Source: Gemmatirosa kalamazoonensis
Lineage (GTDB): Bacteria > Gemmatimonadota > Gemmatimonadetes > Gemmatimonadales > Gemmatimonadaceae
DNA length: 64,000 nucleotides
Reading direction: 5' to 3'
Assembly: GCF_000522985.1 (NCBI RefSeq)
Contig: NZ_CP007128.1
Location: 2,526,220 to 2,590,219, forward strand
Every line of letters begins with the position of its first letter. The first letter of the stretch is position 1. Of this stretch, positions 1 through 8,356 are shown in pieces. The notes beneath the pieces were generated by a model. That model made no database searches and was not told where the DNA came from. It was given only the letters and a program-made list of their open reading frames with translations. The position numbers were made by a program, and so were the translations under genes.

Positions 1-83
1 TCGCCGTGGCGCTCGTCGCGAGCTGGCTGCCCGCGCGTCGCGCCGCCGCCGTGAATCCGGCCGAGGTGCTGGGCGCGGGGTGA
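1..83 (+). CDS. C-terminal end of FtsX-like ABC permease (partial)
   Basis: Only the last 26 codons are in the window (reading frame from base 3, TGA at 81-83). The peptide has a hydrophobic stretch followed by WLPARRAAAVNPAEVL. This is the usual C-terminus of MacB/FtsX permeases and of the acidobacterial-type duplicated orphan permeases (ADOP), which place an Arg/Pro-rich cytoplasmic tail after the last membrane helix. Two complete ADOP genes occur later in the window, so an ADOP identity is likely, but a MacB permease is possible. Nothing upstream is visible. Confidence 0.75.
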   Translation, partial: AVALVASWLPARRAAAVNPAEVLGAG

Positions 84-159
84 CGCGCGGCCCGGCCGGC
101 CGTGCACCTTCACGTGCCAGCGCGTAGCTTGTGCGCGACTCGCCCTCCAGGAGCCGCGC

Positions 160-1545
160 ATGTCCGACCGCCTCGACCGCCGAGACTTCCTCAGAGCAGC
201 GACCGCCGCCGGCGTCGGCATCGCTTTCCCGCCCACGCCCGCCGGCGCATCGCCCCCGACGCCGGCGCCTAACGATTTCGGGGGTCTCCTCGCCGTCGCG
301 CCGATGGACGTCGTGCGCATCGGCTTCGTCGGAGTCGGCCATCAGGGGTCGTCGCACGTCGAGAACCTCGTGAAGATCGAGGGCGCGCGGGTCGTCGCGA
401 TCTGCGATCTCGAGGCCGACCGCGTCGCGAAGATGCAGGACCTCGTCGTGAAGGCCGGCCAGCCGAAGCCTGCCGGCTACTCGGGCAGCCCCACCGAGTT
501 CCGCAAGCTGTGCGAGCGCGACGACGTGGACCTCGTCTACACGGCGACGCCGTGGGAGTGGCACGCGCCGGTGATGCTCGCGGCGATGCGCGCCGGCAAG
601 CACGCGGCCACCGAGGTGCCGATGGCGCCGACGCTCGACGAGCTGTGGGAGCTCGTGGAGACGGCGGAGAAGACGCGCCGCCACTGCGTGATGATGGAGA
701 ACTGCACGTACGACCGGACCGAGATGATGATCCTCAACATGGTCCGGCAGGGCGTGTTCGGTGACCTGCTGCACGCCGAGTGCGGCTACCTCCACGACCT
801 CAGGCAGCTCAAGCTCACCGACTACTACCATCCGCGGTGGCGCATCGAGTACTCGATCAAGTACAACCGCGACAACTACCCGACGCACGGCCTCGGCCCC
901 GTCGCGCAGTGGATGGACATCAACCGCGGCAACCAGTTCGACCACCTCGTGTCGATGTCGTCCAAGGAAGCGGGGCTCCACCTGTGGGCCGAGGAGCACG
1001 CGGGCCGCGACAACACCGAGGCGCGGCGCGCCTACAAGCTCGGCGACGTGACGAAGACGCTCATCCGCACGAAGAACGGGCAGACGATCCAGATCACGCA
1101 CAACACCAGCAACCCGCGCCCGTACAGCCGCGACATCCTGCTGCAGGGAACGAAGGGGATCGTGCGGAAGTATCCGGCCGAGCAGATCTACGTCGAGGGA
1201 AAGAGCCCGAAGGCCGATCAGTGGGAGGAGCTGCGTCCCTGGCGGGAGCAGTACGAGCACCCGATCTGGAAGGAGCTCGAGGAGAAGTCGCGCGGCGCGG
1301 GGCACGGCGGCATGGACTTCATCGAGGACTTCCGCCTCATCGACTGCCTGCGCGCCGGCGTGCCGACGGACCTCGACGTGTACGACGGCGCCGCGTGGTC
1401 GGCCGTGGCGCCGATCAGCGAGCGCTCGATCGCGCAGCGCAGCCGCTCGGTCGACTTCCCCGACTTCACGCGCGGCGCATGGAAGACGCGTCGTCCGCTC
1501 GCCGTGGTGGGAAGCGGCCCCGCGGTCGCCAGCGATCAGCGGTGA
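160..1545 (+). CDS. Tat-exported GH109-like glycosidase of the Gfo/Idh/MocA fold
   Basis: This is a 461-residue protein with a twin-arginine leader (RRDFLRAATAAGVG, residues 7-20) and a Rossmann nucleotide-binding motif GFVGVGHQGSSH near residue 55. The phrases TPWEWH, GKHAATEVP, MMENCTYD and THGLGPVAQWMDINRG match GH109 alpha-N-acetylgalactosaminidases. These hydrolyse terminal GalNAc by an NAD+-dependent redox mechanism. Length fits the family. The start is ATG 160, with AGGAG about 6 bases upstream and a TAGCTT -10-like hexamer at 125-130. It lies 7 bases before a sodium:solute symporter gene, so the two probably form one transcript for sugar release and uptake. A plain Gfo/Idh dehydrogenase is the alternative, but the GH109 motifs are specific. 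Confidence 0.85.
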   Translation: MSDRLDRRDFLRAATAAGVGIAFPPTPAGASPPTPAPNDFGGLLAVAPMDVVRIGFVGVGHQGSSHVENLVKIEGARVVAICDLEADRVAKMQDLVVKAGQPKPAGYSGSPTEFRKLCERDDVDLVYTATPWEWHAPVMLAAMRAGKHAATEVPMAPTLDELWELVETAEKTRRHCVMMENCTYDRTEMMILNMVRQGVFGDLLHAECGYLHDLRQLKLTDYYHPRWRIEYSIKYNRDNYPTHGLGPVAQWMDINRGNQFDHLVSMSSKEAGLHLWAEEHAGRDNTEARRAYKLGDVTKTLIRTKNGQTIQITHNTSNPRPYSRDILLQGTKGIVRKYPAEQIYVEGKSPKADQWEELRPWREQYEHPIWKELEEKSRGAGHGGMDFIEDFRLIDCLRAGVPTDLDVYDGAAWSAVAPISERSIAQRSRSVDFPDFTRGAWKTRRPLAVVGSGPAVASDQR

Positions 1546-1552
1546 GCGCGAC

Positions 1553-3388
1553 GTGAGCCTCACGACACTCGACTGGGTCATCGTCGGCATCTCGATCGTC
1601 ATCTCGTTCATCCCCGCGCTCGTGCTCATGCGGCGCGCAGGGCGCAGCACGTCGGAGTTCTTCACGTCGGGGCGCGCCGCGCCGTGGTGGCTCATCGGCG
1701 TGTCGATGGTCGCGACGACGTTCAGCACGGACACGCCGAACCTCGTGACGAACTTCGTCCGCGAGGGCGGCGTGGCGGGGAACTGGGCGTGGTGGTCGTT
1801 CCTGCTCACGGGCATGGCCACGGTGTTCTTCTACGCGCGGCTGTGGCGCCGCTCCGGCGTGCTCACGGACCTCGAGCTGTACGAGCTGCGCTACTCCGGT
1901 CGCGCGGCCACGCTGGTGCGCGGGTTCCGCGCCGTGTATCTGGGACTGTTCTTCAACTGCATCATCATGGCGACGGTGAACCTCGCCGCCGCGAAGATCT
2001 CCGCCGTGCTGCTCGGCTGGCCGATGTGGCGCACGCTCGCGGTGTGCGCGGTGCTGAGCATCGCGTTCGCCTCGGCGGCGGGGCTGTGGGGGCTGCTGGT
2101 CGAGGAGTTCATCCAGTTCGGCATCGCGATGACCGGCTCGTTCGCCGCGGCGTGGTTCGCGCTGCACCGGCCGGAAGTCGGCGGCCTCGCGGGGCTCGTC
2201 TCGCACGCGCGGCCCGCGATGCTCGGCTTCCTCCCCGACTTCGCCGACTGGTCGACGGCGGTCGTGATCTTCGTCATCCCGCTCACCGTGCAGTGGTGGT
2301 CGGTGTGGTATCCCGGCGCGGAGCCGGGTGGCGGCAGCTACATCGCGCAGCGCATGCTCGCCGCACGCAGCGAGCGCGACGCGCTCGGCGGCACGCTGCT
2401 GTTCAACGTGGCGCACTACGCGCTGCGCTCGTGGCCGTGGATCATCGTCGCGCTGTCGTCGACGCTGGTGTACCCGTCGCTCGCCGATCTGCGCGTCGCG
2501 CTGCCGTACGTCGACCCGCGACTCGTCGGCCACGACATGGCGTATCCGGCGATGCTCCGCTTCCTCCCTGCGGGCTGGCTCGGGCTCATGATCGCCGGCC
2601 TGCTCGCCGCGTACCGGTCGACGATCTCGACGCACCTGAACTGGGGCACGTCGTATCTCGTGCACGACATGTATCGCCGCTTCGTGCGCCCCGACGCGGA
2701 CGAGCGGCACTACGTCGCGGTGGGGCGCCTCGTCACCGCGCTGCTCATGATCGTCGCCGCGCTCGTCACGTTCGTGCTCGACACGGCGCGCGACAGCTTC
2801 AACCTCATGATGTCGATCGGCGCGGGCACGGGGCTGATCTACCTGCTGCGCTGGTTCTGGTGGCGCATCAACGCGTGGAGCGAGATCAGCGCGATGGTGA
2901 GCTCGTTCCTCGTCGCGCTCGGGTTCTTCATCGCCGGTCGCTCCGGCGCGGCGGTGCCGGCGCACGTCTCGTTGCTCGTCACGGTCGCGGTCACGTCGGT
3001 GGTGTGGATCGGCACCACGCTGCTCACGCGTCCCACCGACCACGACACGCTCGTGCGGTTCTACGAGCGCGTGCGTCCCGCCGGCCCGGGCTGGGCGCGG
3101 GTGCGCGCGGCGTCCGGGCTCGCGCCGAGCCCCGACAGCCTGCCGCAGCAGTTCCTCGCGTGGACCGTCGGCTGCGTGTTCGTCTACGCATCCCTGTTCG
3201 CGGCGGGGAGCTGGCTGTACGGACGCGTGGGGCCGGCCGTGGGGCTGACGATCGTCGCCGTGGCGAGCGGGCTGCTCCTCGCGCGCCTCGTGGCGAGCAT
3301 GTTCCGGGCGGGGGACGAGGGCCCGATGCGAGGCGAGGAACTCGGCACATCATCTTCATCGCGTTACGATCATGTCCATAGGCCCTAG
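1553..3388 (+). CDS. sodium:solute symporter (SSS family)
   Basis: This 611-residue multi-pass inner-membrane carrier resembles SSS (TC 2.A.21) sugar and sialic-acid type symporters. It begins with a hydrophobic helix (TLDWVIVGISIVISF) and then the SEFFTSGR..PWWLIG motif typical of the first loop and TM2. About 13-14 hydrophobic segments follow. The start is GTG 1553, only 7 bases after the GH109-like gene, so co-transcription is likely and the substrate may be a sugar released by that enzyme. The C-terminus is unusual: the last dozen codons (SSSSRYDHVHRP) lie inside the left arm of an inverted repeat (3348-3439), so the repeat supplies the end of the protein. The transported sugar cannot be read from sequence. 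Confidence 0.88.
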   Translation: MSLTTLDWVIVGISIVISFIPALVLMRRAGRSTSEFFTSGRAAPWWLIGVSMVATTFSTDTPNLVTNFVREGGVAGNWAWWSFLLTGMATVFFYARLWRRSGVLTDLELYELRYSGRAATLVRGFRAVYLGLFFNCIIMATVNLAAAKISAVLLGWPMWRTLAVCAVLSIAFASAAGLWGLLVEEFIQFGIAMTGSFAAAWFALHRPEVGGLAGLVSHARPAMLGFLPDFADWSTAVVIFVIPLTVQWWSVWYPGAEPGGGSYIAQRMLAARSERDALGGTLLFNVAHYALRSWPWIIVALSSTLVYPSLADLRVALPYVDPRLVGHDMAYPAMLRFLPAGWLGLMIAGLLAAYRSTISTHLNWGTSYLVHDMYRRFVRPDADERHYVAVGRLVTALLMIVAALVTFVLDTARDSFNLMMSIGAGTGLIYLLRWFWWRINAWSEISAMVSSFLVALGFFIAGRSGAAVPAHVSLLVTVAVTSVVWIGTTLLTRPTDHDTLVRFYERVRPAGPGWARVRAASGLAPSPDSLPQQFLAWTVGCVFVYASLFAAGSWLYGRVGPAVGLTIVAVASGLLLARLVASMFRAGDEGPMRGEELGTSSSSRYDHVHRP

Positions 3389-3439
3389 CGTCATGGTGCC
3401 AGCGCCTATGGCAAGGATGGTAACGCCATGGAGATGATG
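3348..3439. repeat. 36-bp inverted repeat at convergent gene ends
   Basis: The left arm 3348-3383 and right arm 3404-3439 are imperfect reverse complements with a 20-base loop. Both carry CATCATCT/AGATGATG outer ends and CATAGGC/GCCTATG inner ends. It lies between the convergent symporter and plug-protein genes and extends into the symporter coding end. A bidirectional terminator role is plausible. A CGTTAGGC octamer follows directly at 3440-3447. Confidence 0.75.
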
Positions 3440-3522
3440 CGTTAGGCTTCACTCGAGCCTGAACGCTGCGACCCGTCGCGCACCGCGATCTGCGCCCTCG
3501 CGCGCTCCCGGCCGGCCTGTCC

Positions 3523-4950
3523 TCATCGCCGGCGCGTCCAGACGAGCAGCACGCTGCAGCCCTCGAAGTCGGGGTCGCGATACTGCGGGGGCGCGTACGG
3601 CTCGTCGGAGTAGACCTCGATGCCCGCCACCTGACCCGGGCCCACCCACCGGCCGAGGTCATCGCCGGGCGGGAGGGTCTGCCCGTCCAGGTAGATCGCC
3701 GAGAGGCACCTGGCGCCGGTGAGCTGGCTGTGCAGGCTGCGGCCCAGGATGATCACGCCGCCGTGGCGGTCCGGGATGATGCGCAGCCCGGGCATGGCGC
3801 GCAGCGCGTCGGTGACGTTGGACGTGCGCAAGCGCGCGATGTCCGCCGGCGTGATGTACCGGCCGCCGCGGTTGTGCGCGCGACGCTCGAGGAAGCCCGC
3901 GAGCCCCGACGTCGGTCTGCCGAGGATCGTCACCGGAGCGAGCGTCTGCGCGCGATCCAGCCGCACGTTCACGGTCGCGACGCGGCCCGGAGCGAGGTCG
4001 ATGGCCACGCGGCGCAGCCCGAACCCGATCGCGCGCACCTCGAGCGTCCGCGTGCCCGCGGGCAGCCCGCCTAACGAGAACTCCCCGTCCGCGCCGGCGG
4101 AGACGTCGGCGGCCGCATCCCACAGCGAGACGCGCGCGCCAGGCACCGCGCGGCCGGCCGAGTCGCGCACGACGCCGGTCACGCGTGCGGTGCCGCGCGT
4201 CACGGGGGTGGCGACGGCCATCGTGTCGGCGGCCGTCGTGTCGCCGAGGGACAGGTCACGCACGACGAGACCGCGCGTCGGGATCTCGAGCGCGATCTCG
4301 CCGCTGGCCCGTCCCGGAGCTGCGGCCGCGACGACGATCTCCTCGCCAGCCGGCACGCCGCACACCACGAAGCTGCCGCCCGGGCCGGTGATGACGGGCA
4401 CGCGGCGGTGCTCCTTGTGCAGGCCGCCGGTGCCGAGCGAGCGCTCCGTCCACGTGAGGACGACCGTGGCGTTCGCGACCGCCGCGCCGTCGGCCGCGTC
4501 GCGCACACGCCCTGCGACCACGCTCGACGAGTCGGTCGGCGCCTGCGGGCTTCCGCACACCACCGGCCGCACACGGGCGAGGTCCGGCACGGCGAGGTCG
4601 ACGCGCACCGCCCCGCCATCGGCCCCGATCTCGACGACCTTCGGCCTCGCCTGCACGCGCAGCAGGTCGAGCAGTGGGTGGAAGAAGCCGACGAGGTAGC
4701 GGCCCTGTGCGAGCGAGTCGATCCGCAACGCGCCCGCCGAATCGGCGACCACGGTGCGGCCGCCGTCCAGGTCGTCCGCGCGCACGATCTGCACGTAGGC
4801 CCGCGCGAGCCGTCCACGCGTGAGCGAGTCGTACACCACGCCGTGCACGGCGCCCAGCGCGCTCGTGGACTGCTGGGCGCCGGCCACGCGATGCCCGAGC
4901 GCCAGCGCGGCACAGAAGGAGGCGACTGCGGCGACACGGCGAGAGCGCAT
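3523..4950 (-). CDS. exported carboxypeptidase-regulatory-like protein with a lone TonB plug domain
   Basis: This 475-residue protein has a Sec signal peptide (MRSRRVAAVASFCAALALGH...AGAQ). Three CarboxypepD_reg-like beta-sandwich modules follow; recognisable starts are GAVHGVVYDS, VAGRVRDAADG and VTGVVRDSAG. The C-terminal ~120 residues resemble a TonB-dependent receptor plug (TSNVTDALRAMPGLRI, then GVIILGR, then AIYLDG). It ends in a basic WTRRR tail with no beta-barrel. Full TonB receptors are about 700-1000 residues, so this is a plug-only form rather than an obvious truncation, because the ORF ends cleanly. Such proteins may dock on the outer membrane or on partner receptors, but the role is unknown. 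It stands alone, convergent with the symporter. Confidence 0.75.
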   Translation of the reverse strand: MRSRRVAAVASFCAALALGHRVAGAQQSTSALGAVHGVVYDSLTRGRLARAYVQIVRADDLDGGRTVVADSAGALRIDSLAQGRYLVGFFHPLLDLLRVQARPKVVEIGADGGAVRVDLAVPDLARVRPVVCGSPQAPTDSSSVVAGRVRDAADGAAVANATVVLTWTERSLGTGGLHKEHRRVPVITGPGGSFVVCGVPAGEEIVVAAAAPGRASGEIALEIPTRGLVVRDLSLGDTTAADTMAVATPVTRGTARVTGVVRDSAGRAVPGARVSLWDAAADVSAGADGEFSLGGLPAGTRTLEVRAIGFGLRRVAIDLAPGRVATVNVRLDRAQTLAPVTILGRPTSGLAGFLERRAHNRGGRYITPADIARLRTSNVTDALRAMPGLRIIPDRHGGVIILGRSLHSQLTGARCLSAIYLDGQTLPPGDDLGRWVGPGQVAGIEVYSDEPYAPPQYRDPDFEGCSVLLVWTRRR

Positions 4951-5019
4951 CGGGTCGATTCCGGGATCGGGGCGGTGCGAAGGTAGCGCTCCGCCCCACG
5001 CTCGGCGAGCCGCGGCGCG

Positions 5020-6045
5020 TCAGGCCTGCTCGAACGCCGTGAGCAGCCGTAGCTGCGCGCGCGCGCGCTCCAGATTGTGCAGCGGACGGTCCACCGCGAC
5101 GCGGTAGTACGCGTCGCCGTCGAGGAAGTCCGTGAGGAAGCGCGCCGCCTGCTCGTACGTGATCACCTGCGCCGCGGTCGCGAGCAGGCCGCGCTCCGCC
5201 GCGCCTAACAGATCGCCCGTGCCGTCGAGGAAGCCCGCCGCGAGCGCGCGCAGCACGTCGCGACGTACGACCACTCGCGCGAGATCGATCTCGTCCTCCG
5301 GCGCGGCGCTCGCCGTCGATCGTGCGAGGTCGCCGTAGTCGTACGGCGAGAGCCCCGGCATCACGGTGTCGAGATCGACGACGCACACGCCCTCGCCGGT
5401 GCGCGCGTCGAGCAGCACGTTCGCCAGCTTCGCGTCGTTGTGCGTCACGCGCTCCGGCGCGTCGCCCCGCGCGTGCGCGTCGAGCAGCGCGTGGCCGAGG
5501 GCGCGTCGGCCGAGCAGCGCGTCCAGCTCCGAGCGGCACGCCGCGAGGCGCCCGACGACGTCGCGCGATGCCGCGCGCTCGAGGGCCGCGATGCGCCGCG
5601 GTGTGTCGTGGAAGCCGGGAATCGTCTCGTGCAGCCGCGGTCCGTCGTACGCGCCGAGCAGTCGCTGGAAGCGGCCGAACGCGCGCGCCGCCTCGTACGC
5701 CTCGTCGGGCGAGCGTGCCGTCTCGCGCGTCACCGTTCCCTCGACGAACGGGAACAGCCGCCACCATCCGCCCGATGCGTCCACGTGCCACGGCGTGCCG
5801 TCGCGCGACGGCACGAGCCGCAGCGCCCGCGCGTCGCGCGCCGACGTGAACGCGGTCACGCGCGCGACGTTCTCCATCACGAGGTCGGGGCGGGGAAAGA
5901 CGTGCGTGTTCAGCCGCTGCAGCACGTAGCGCGCGCCGCCCGCGGTCACGATCCACGACGCATTGATGTGTCCCCCGCCGAGCGGCGACACGGCCACGTC
6001 GTCCGACGGGAGCGCGAACGCGCGCGCCGCCTCGGCAGCGCTCAC
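5020..6045 (-). CDS. phosphotransferase resembling N-acetylhexosamine 1-kinase
   Basis: This 341-residue cytosolic APH-fold kinase has an N-terminal ATP-binding lobe with SPLGGGHINASW and YVLQRLN. The catalytic loop is HNDAKLANVLLD, giving the Asp and Asn bases of aminoglycoside-type kinases. The metal motif is VVDLDTVMPG, which is the form found in NahK N-acetylhexosamine 1-kinases. These make GlcNAc-1-P or GalNAc-1-P. I chose GTG 6045 as start because it overlaps the TGA of the upstream nucleotidyltransferase (6042-6044) in a 4-base GTGA junction. A much longer open frame continues upstream but is arginine-rich shadow. Pairing with a nucleotidyltransferase supports a HexNAc-1-P to UDP-HexNAc route. 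A homoserine- or choline-type kinase is the alternative. Confidence 0.8.
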   Translation of the reverse strand: MSAAEAARAFALPSDDVAVSPLGGGHINASWIVTAGGARYVLQRLNTHVFPRPDLVMENVARVTAFTSARDARALRLVPSRDGTPWHVDASGGWWRLFPFVEGTVTRETARSPDEAYEAARAFGRFQRLLGAYDGPRLHETIPGFHDTPRRIAALERAASRDVVGRLAACRSELDALLGRRALGHALLDAHARGDAPERVTHNDAKLANVLLDARTGEGVCVVDLDTVMPGLSPYDYGDLARSTASAAPEDEIDLARVVVRRDVLRALAAGFLDGTGDLLGAAERGLLATAAQVITYEQAARFLTDFLDGDAYYRVAVDRPLHNLERARAQLRLLTAFEQA

Positions 6046-6923
6046 GCCCACACGGGACTCGGGTACTCGCCGCGCGCGACGAGCGCCGCCAGCGCGGCGG
6101 CGACGCGCGGCCGCTCCCCGGGGTACGTCATCCCGATCCACGGGCCGGCGCCGGCGAGCACGCGCACGCTCGCGCGGCCGGCCGCCACGACGTCGTCGAC
6201 GAGCGACGGGAGATAGAACTCCGCGCGCGCGTCGTCTCCGTGCGCGTCCCGAAACGCGCGGAACCCGTCGGCGAGCTGCGGCAGCACGGCACGCGTGAAG
6301 CCCCACATGCCCATCGACACCGGCGCGTCGCGCCGGATCGTGCGCGTGCGGCCCTCCACGTCGCGTCCCACGCCGTCGCCGCGGGCGTCGGCGACGACCT
6401 CGCGGATCTCCTCGGTGCAGCGGAGCCGCCCGTCGGCCGTCGCGTCGAGCACCGCGCGGCTCACGCCGCCGGCGTCGGTGAGCGTGTCGCCGAGCGGGAA
6501 GCCGACCGCCGCGTAGGTCGCGGCGTCGTCGGGTACGCCGCGGAGAAAGTCGCCGAGCACGCCGTACGCGTCCCGGCCGTAGAAGTCGTCCGCGTTCACG
6601 ACCGCGAACGGCCCGCCTAACGCGGGCGCGGCGCTGAGCACGGCGTGGCCCGTTCCCCACGGCTTCGTGCGCGGCGGCTCGGTGCGCTGCACCACGAGCT
6701 CCACCGGCATCCTGCCGCGCCAGCGGGCCACGAGGCCGCCCGTGAACGCGTCGCGGTGCTCCTCTCGAATCACGAGCACGGTGCGCTCGAAGCCCGCGCG
6801 GATCGCGTCGTACACCGAGAAGTCGAGGATCGTCTCGCCGCCGGGTCCGAGCGCCTCGAGCTGCTTCGGCCCGCCGAACCGGGTGCCGAGTCCGGCGGCG
6901 AGGCCTAACAGCGTCGGCGCCAT
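6042..6923 (-). CDS. NTP transferase (sugar-1-phosphate nucleotidyltransferase-like)
   Basis: This 293-residue cytosolic protein begins with the nucleotidyltransferase signature GLAAGLGTRFGGPKQLEALG. The glycine-rich loop, Arg and Lys bind the NTP. NADDFYG, near residue 100, supplies the metal-binding Asp typical of sugar nucleotidyltransferases. It overlaps the HexNAc-1-kinase-like gene by 4 bases (GTGA), so translation is probably coupled. Substrate sugar and nucleotide are not determined by sequence, but the pairing suggests activation of N-acetylhexosamine-1-phosphate. ATG 6923 puts the glycine loop near the N-terminus as in the family; an in-frame ATG at 6956 would add 11 residues. A GTTAGGC octamer encodes Leu-Gly within its first ten codons. 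Confidence 0.82.
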   Translation of the reverse strand: MAPTLLGLAAGLGTRFGGPKQLEALGPGGETILDFSVYDAIRAGFERTVLVIREEHRDAFTGGLVARWRGRMPVELVVQRTEPPRTKPWGTGHAVLSAAPALGGPFAVVNADDFYGRDAYGVLGDFLRGVPDDAATYAAVGFPLGDTLTDAGGVSRAVLDATADGRLRCTEEIREVVADARGDGVGRDVEGRTRTIRRDAPVSMGMWGFTRAVLPQLADGFRAFRDAHGDDARAEFYLPSLVDDVVAAGRASVRVLAGAGPWIGMTYPGERPRVAAALAALVARGEYPSPVWA

Positions 6924-6994
6924 GTGCGCGAGGGTGCCATGCAGGGAACGTAACACACCTGGCCCTGCGCCTGGCCCCGCGCCGGCCCGCGGCG

Positions 6995-7000
6995 TATGGT
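6995..7000 (+). promoter_or_regulatory. -10-like TATGGT just before a start codon
   Basis: TATGGT ends 9 bases before the ATG of the MFS gene, with no Shine-Dalgarno sequence between. If used as a -10 element, the transcript would begin at or near the start codon and be leaderless. I see no good -35. Confidence 0.35.
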
Positions 7001-7009
7001 AGCCGCGCC

Positions 7010-8344
7010 ATGTCCACGCGGCTCGACGTCCGCCCGCCCGCGTACAGCCCCGCCGCCGACGACGAGGCGGCGGTCGCGCGCGAGACCATGCGGCGGGTGA
7101 ACCGGCGGCTCCTCCCGCTGCTGTTCGCGCTGTTCGTCTGCAACTACGTCGACCGCACGAACGTCGCCATGGCCGCGCTGCAGATGAACCGCGACCTGCA
7201 CTTCAGCGGCACCGCATACGGGCTCGGCACCGGGATCTTCTTCCTCGGCTACGCACTGTTCGAGGTGCCGAGCAACCTGATGCTCGCGCGGATGGGGGCG
7301 CGGCGGTGGATCGCGCGGATCGTGATCTCGTGGGGCGTGGTGGCGTCGGCCATGATGCTGGTGCGCACGCCCGCGCAGTTCTACGCGTTCCGCTTCCTGC
7401 TCGGCGTCGCCGAGGCGGGGTTCTTCCCCGGGATCGTGTACTACCTGAGCCTCTGGTACCCCGCGGCGCAGCGCGGGCGCGCGCTGTCGCGGTTCGTGAT
7501 CGCCGCGCCGCTCGCCGCCGCGTTCGGGAACCCGGCGAGTGCCGCGCTCCTCGCGCTCGACGGCCGGCTCGGGCTGCGCGGCTGGGAGTGGGTGTTTCTC
7601 GTCGAGGGGATCCCGTCGGTGGTGCTCGGCGTCGTCGTGCTCGTCGTGCTCACCGACCGGCCGGAGCAGGCGCGCTGGCTCGACGACGCGCAGCGTGCGT
7701 GGCTCGCCGAGCAGCTGCGGCGCGACGACGAGGGATCCACCGCGCCGCACGCGACGTCGCCGCTGCGCGCGCTGATGCACCCGGTGGTGTGGTCGCTCGC
7801 GGTGGTGTACCTGCTGCGCCTCACGACCGGCTACGCGTACCTGTTCTGGGCGCCGACGATCGTGCGCGACGCGCTCGGCGCGAGCGCGGCCGCGACGGGC
7901 CTCATCACCGCGGGCGTCGCCTGCCTCGCGGCGGGCGGGCAGCTCGTGGTGGGGCTCAGCTCCGACCGCACGGGCGAGCGGTGGCTCCACGCGGCCGGCT
8001 GCGTGGTGGTGAGCGCGATGGGGTGCCTCGGCGCCGCGCTGCTGCCGTCGCCGCTGCTGCAGGTGGCGGCGCTCGCGCTCGTGCACGTCGGCGAGCAGTC
8101 GTTCAGCGTCGCGTTCTGGTGCCTGCCATCGACGCTCCTGCGCGGCGCGGCGGCAGCGGCGGGCATCGCGGCGATCAACTCGTTCGGGAACCTCGGCGGC
8201 TTCTTCGGCCCGTACCTCACCGGTGCGATCCGCGACGCGACGGGCAGCGCGCGCGGCGCCTTTCTGGTGCTGGCGCTCCCCGCGCTGCTCGCCGCGGCGC
8301 TGTGCATGGTGCTGCGCCGACGCCTCGCACCGGCGCCGCGTTAG
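7010..8344 (+). CDS. MFS transporter, anion:cation symporter (ACS) type
   Basis: This 444-residue, roughly 12-helix inner-membrane carrier has a soluble N-terminal tail (~30 residues). TM1 follows with NYVDRTNVAMAALQM, the ACS-family signature seen in hexuronate, glucarate and tartrate porters. Other family features are FEVPSNLMLARMGARRWIARI in the first cytoplasmic loop and RFLLGVAEAGFFPG in TM4. ACS carriers usually move organic anions such as sugar acids with H+. It is divergent from the nucleotidyltransferase gene. There is no Shine-Dalgarno sequence and a possible leaderless promoter sits at 6995-7000. The stop codon (CGT TAG) lies inside a CGTTAGGC octamer. Substrate unknown. Confidence 0.87.
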   Translation: MSTRLDVRPPAYSPAADDEAAVARETMRRVNRRLLPLLFALFVCNYVDRTNVAMAALQMNRDLHFSGTAYGLGTGIFFLGYALFEVPSNLMLARMGARRWIARIVISWGVVASAMMLVRTPAQFYAFRFLLGVAEAGFFPGIVYYLSLWYPAAQRGRALSRFVIAAPLAAAFGNPASAALLALDGRLGLRGWEWVFLVEGIPSVVLGVVVLVVLTDRPEQARWLDDAQRAWLAEQLRRDDEGSTAPHATSPLRALMHPVVWSLAVVYLLRLTTGYAYLFWAPTIVRDALGASAAATGLITAGVACLAAGGQLVVGLSSDRTGERWLHAAGCVVVSAMGCLGAALLPSPLLQVAALALVHVGEQSFSVAFWCLPSTLLRGAAAAAGIAAINSFGNLGGFFGPYLTGAIRDATGSARGAFLVLALPALLAAALCMVLRRRLAPAPR

Positions 8345-8356
8345 GCGGCCGCCGGG

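Noticed and set aside
1466-3043. A 525-residue open frame on the minus strand across the symporter gene, and similar very long arginine-rich frames opposite the ADOP (22192-25050), SusC (33350-36232) and fusion (40922-43858) genes
   Set aside because: They are shadows of genes with G/C at third positions; sequences are Arg/Ala/His-rich and low in hydrophobic order, and each overlaps a well-recognised gene over its full length.
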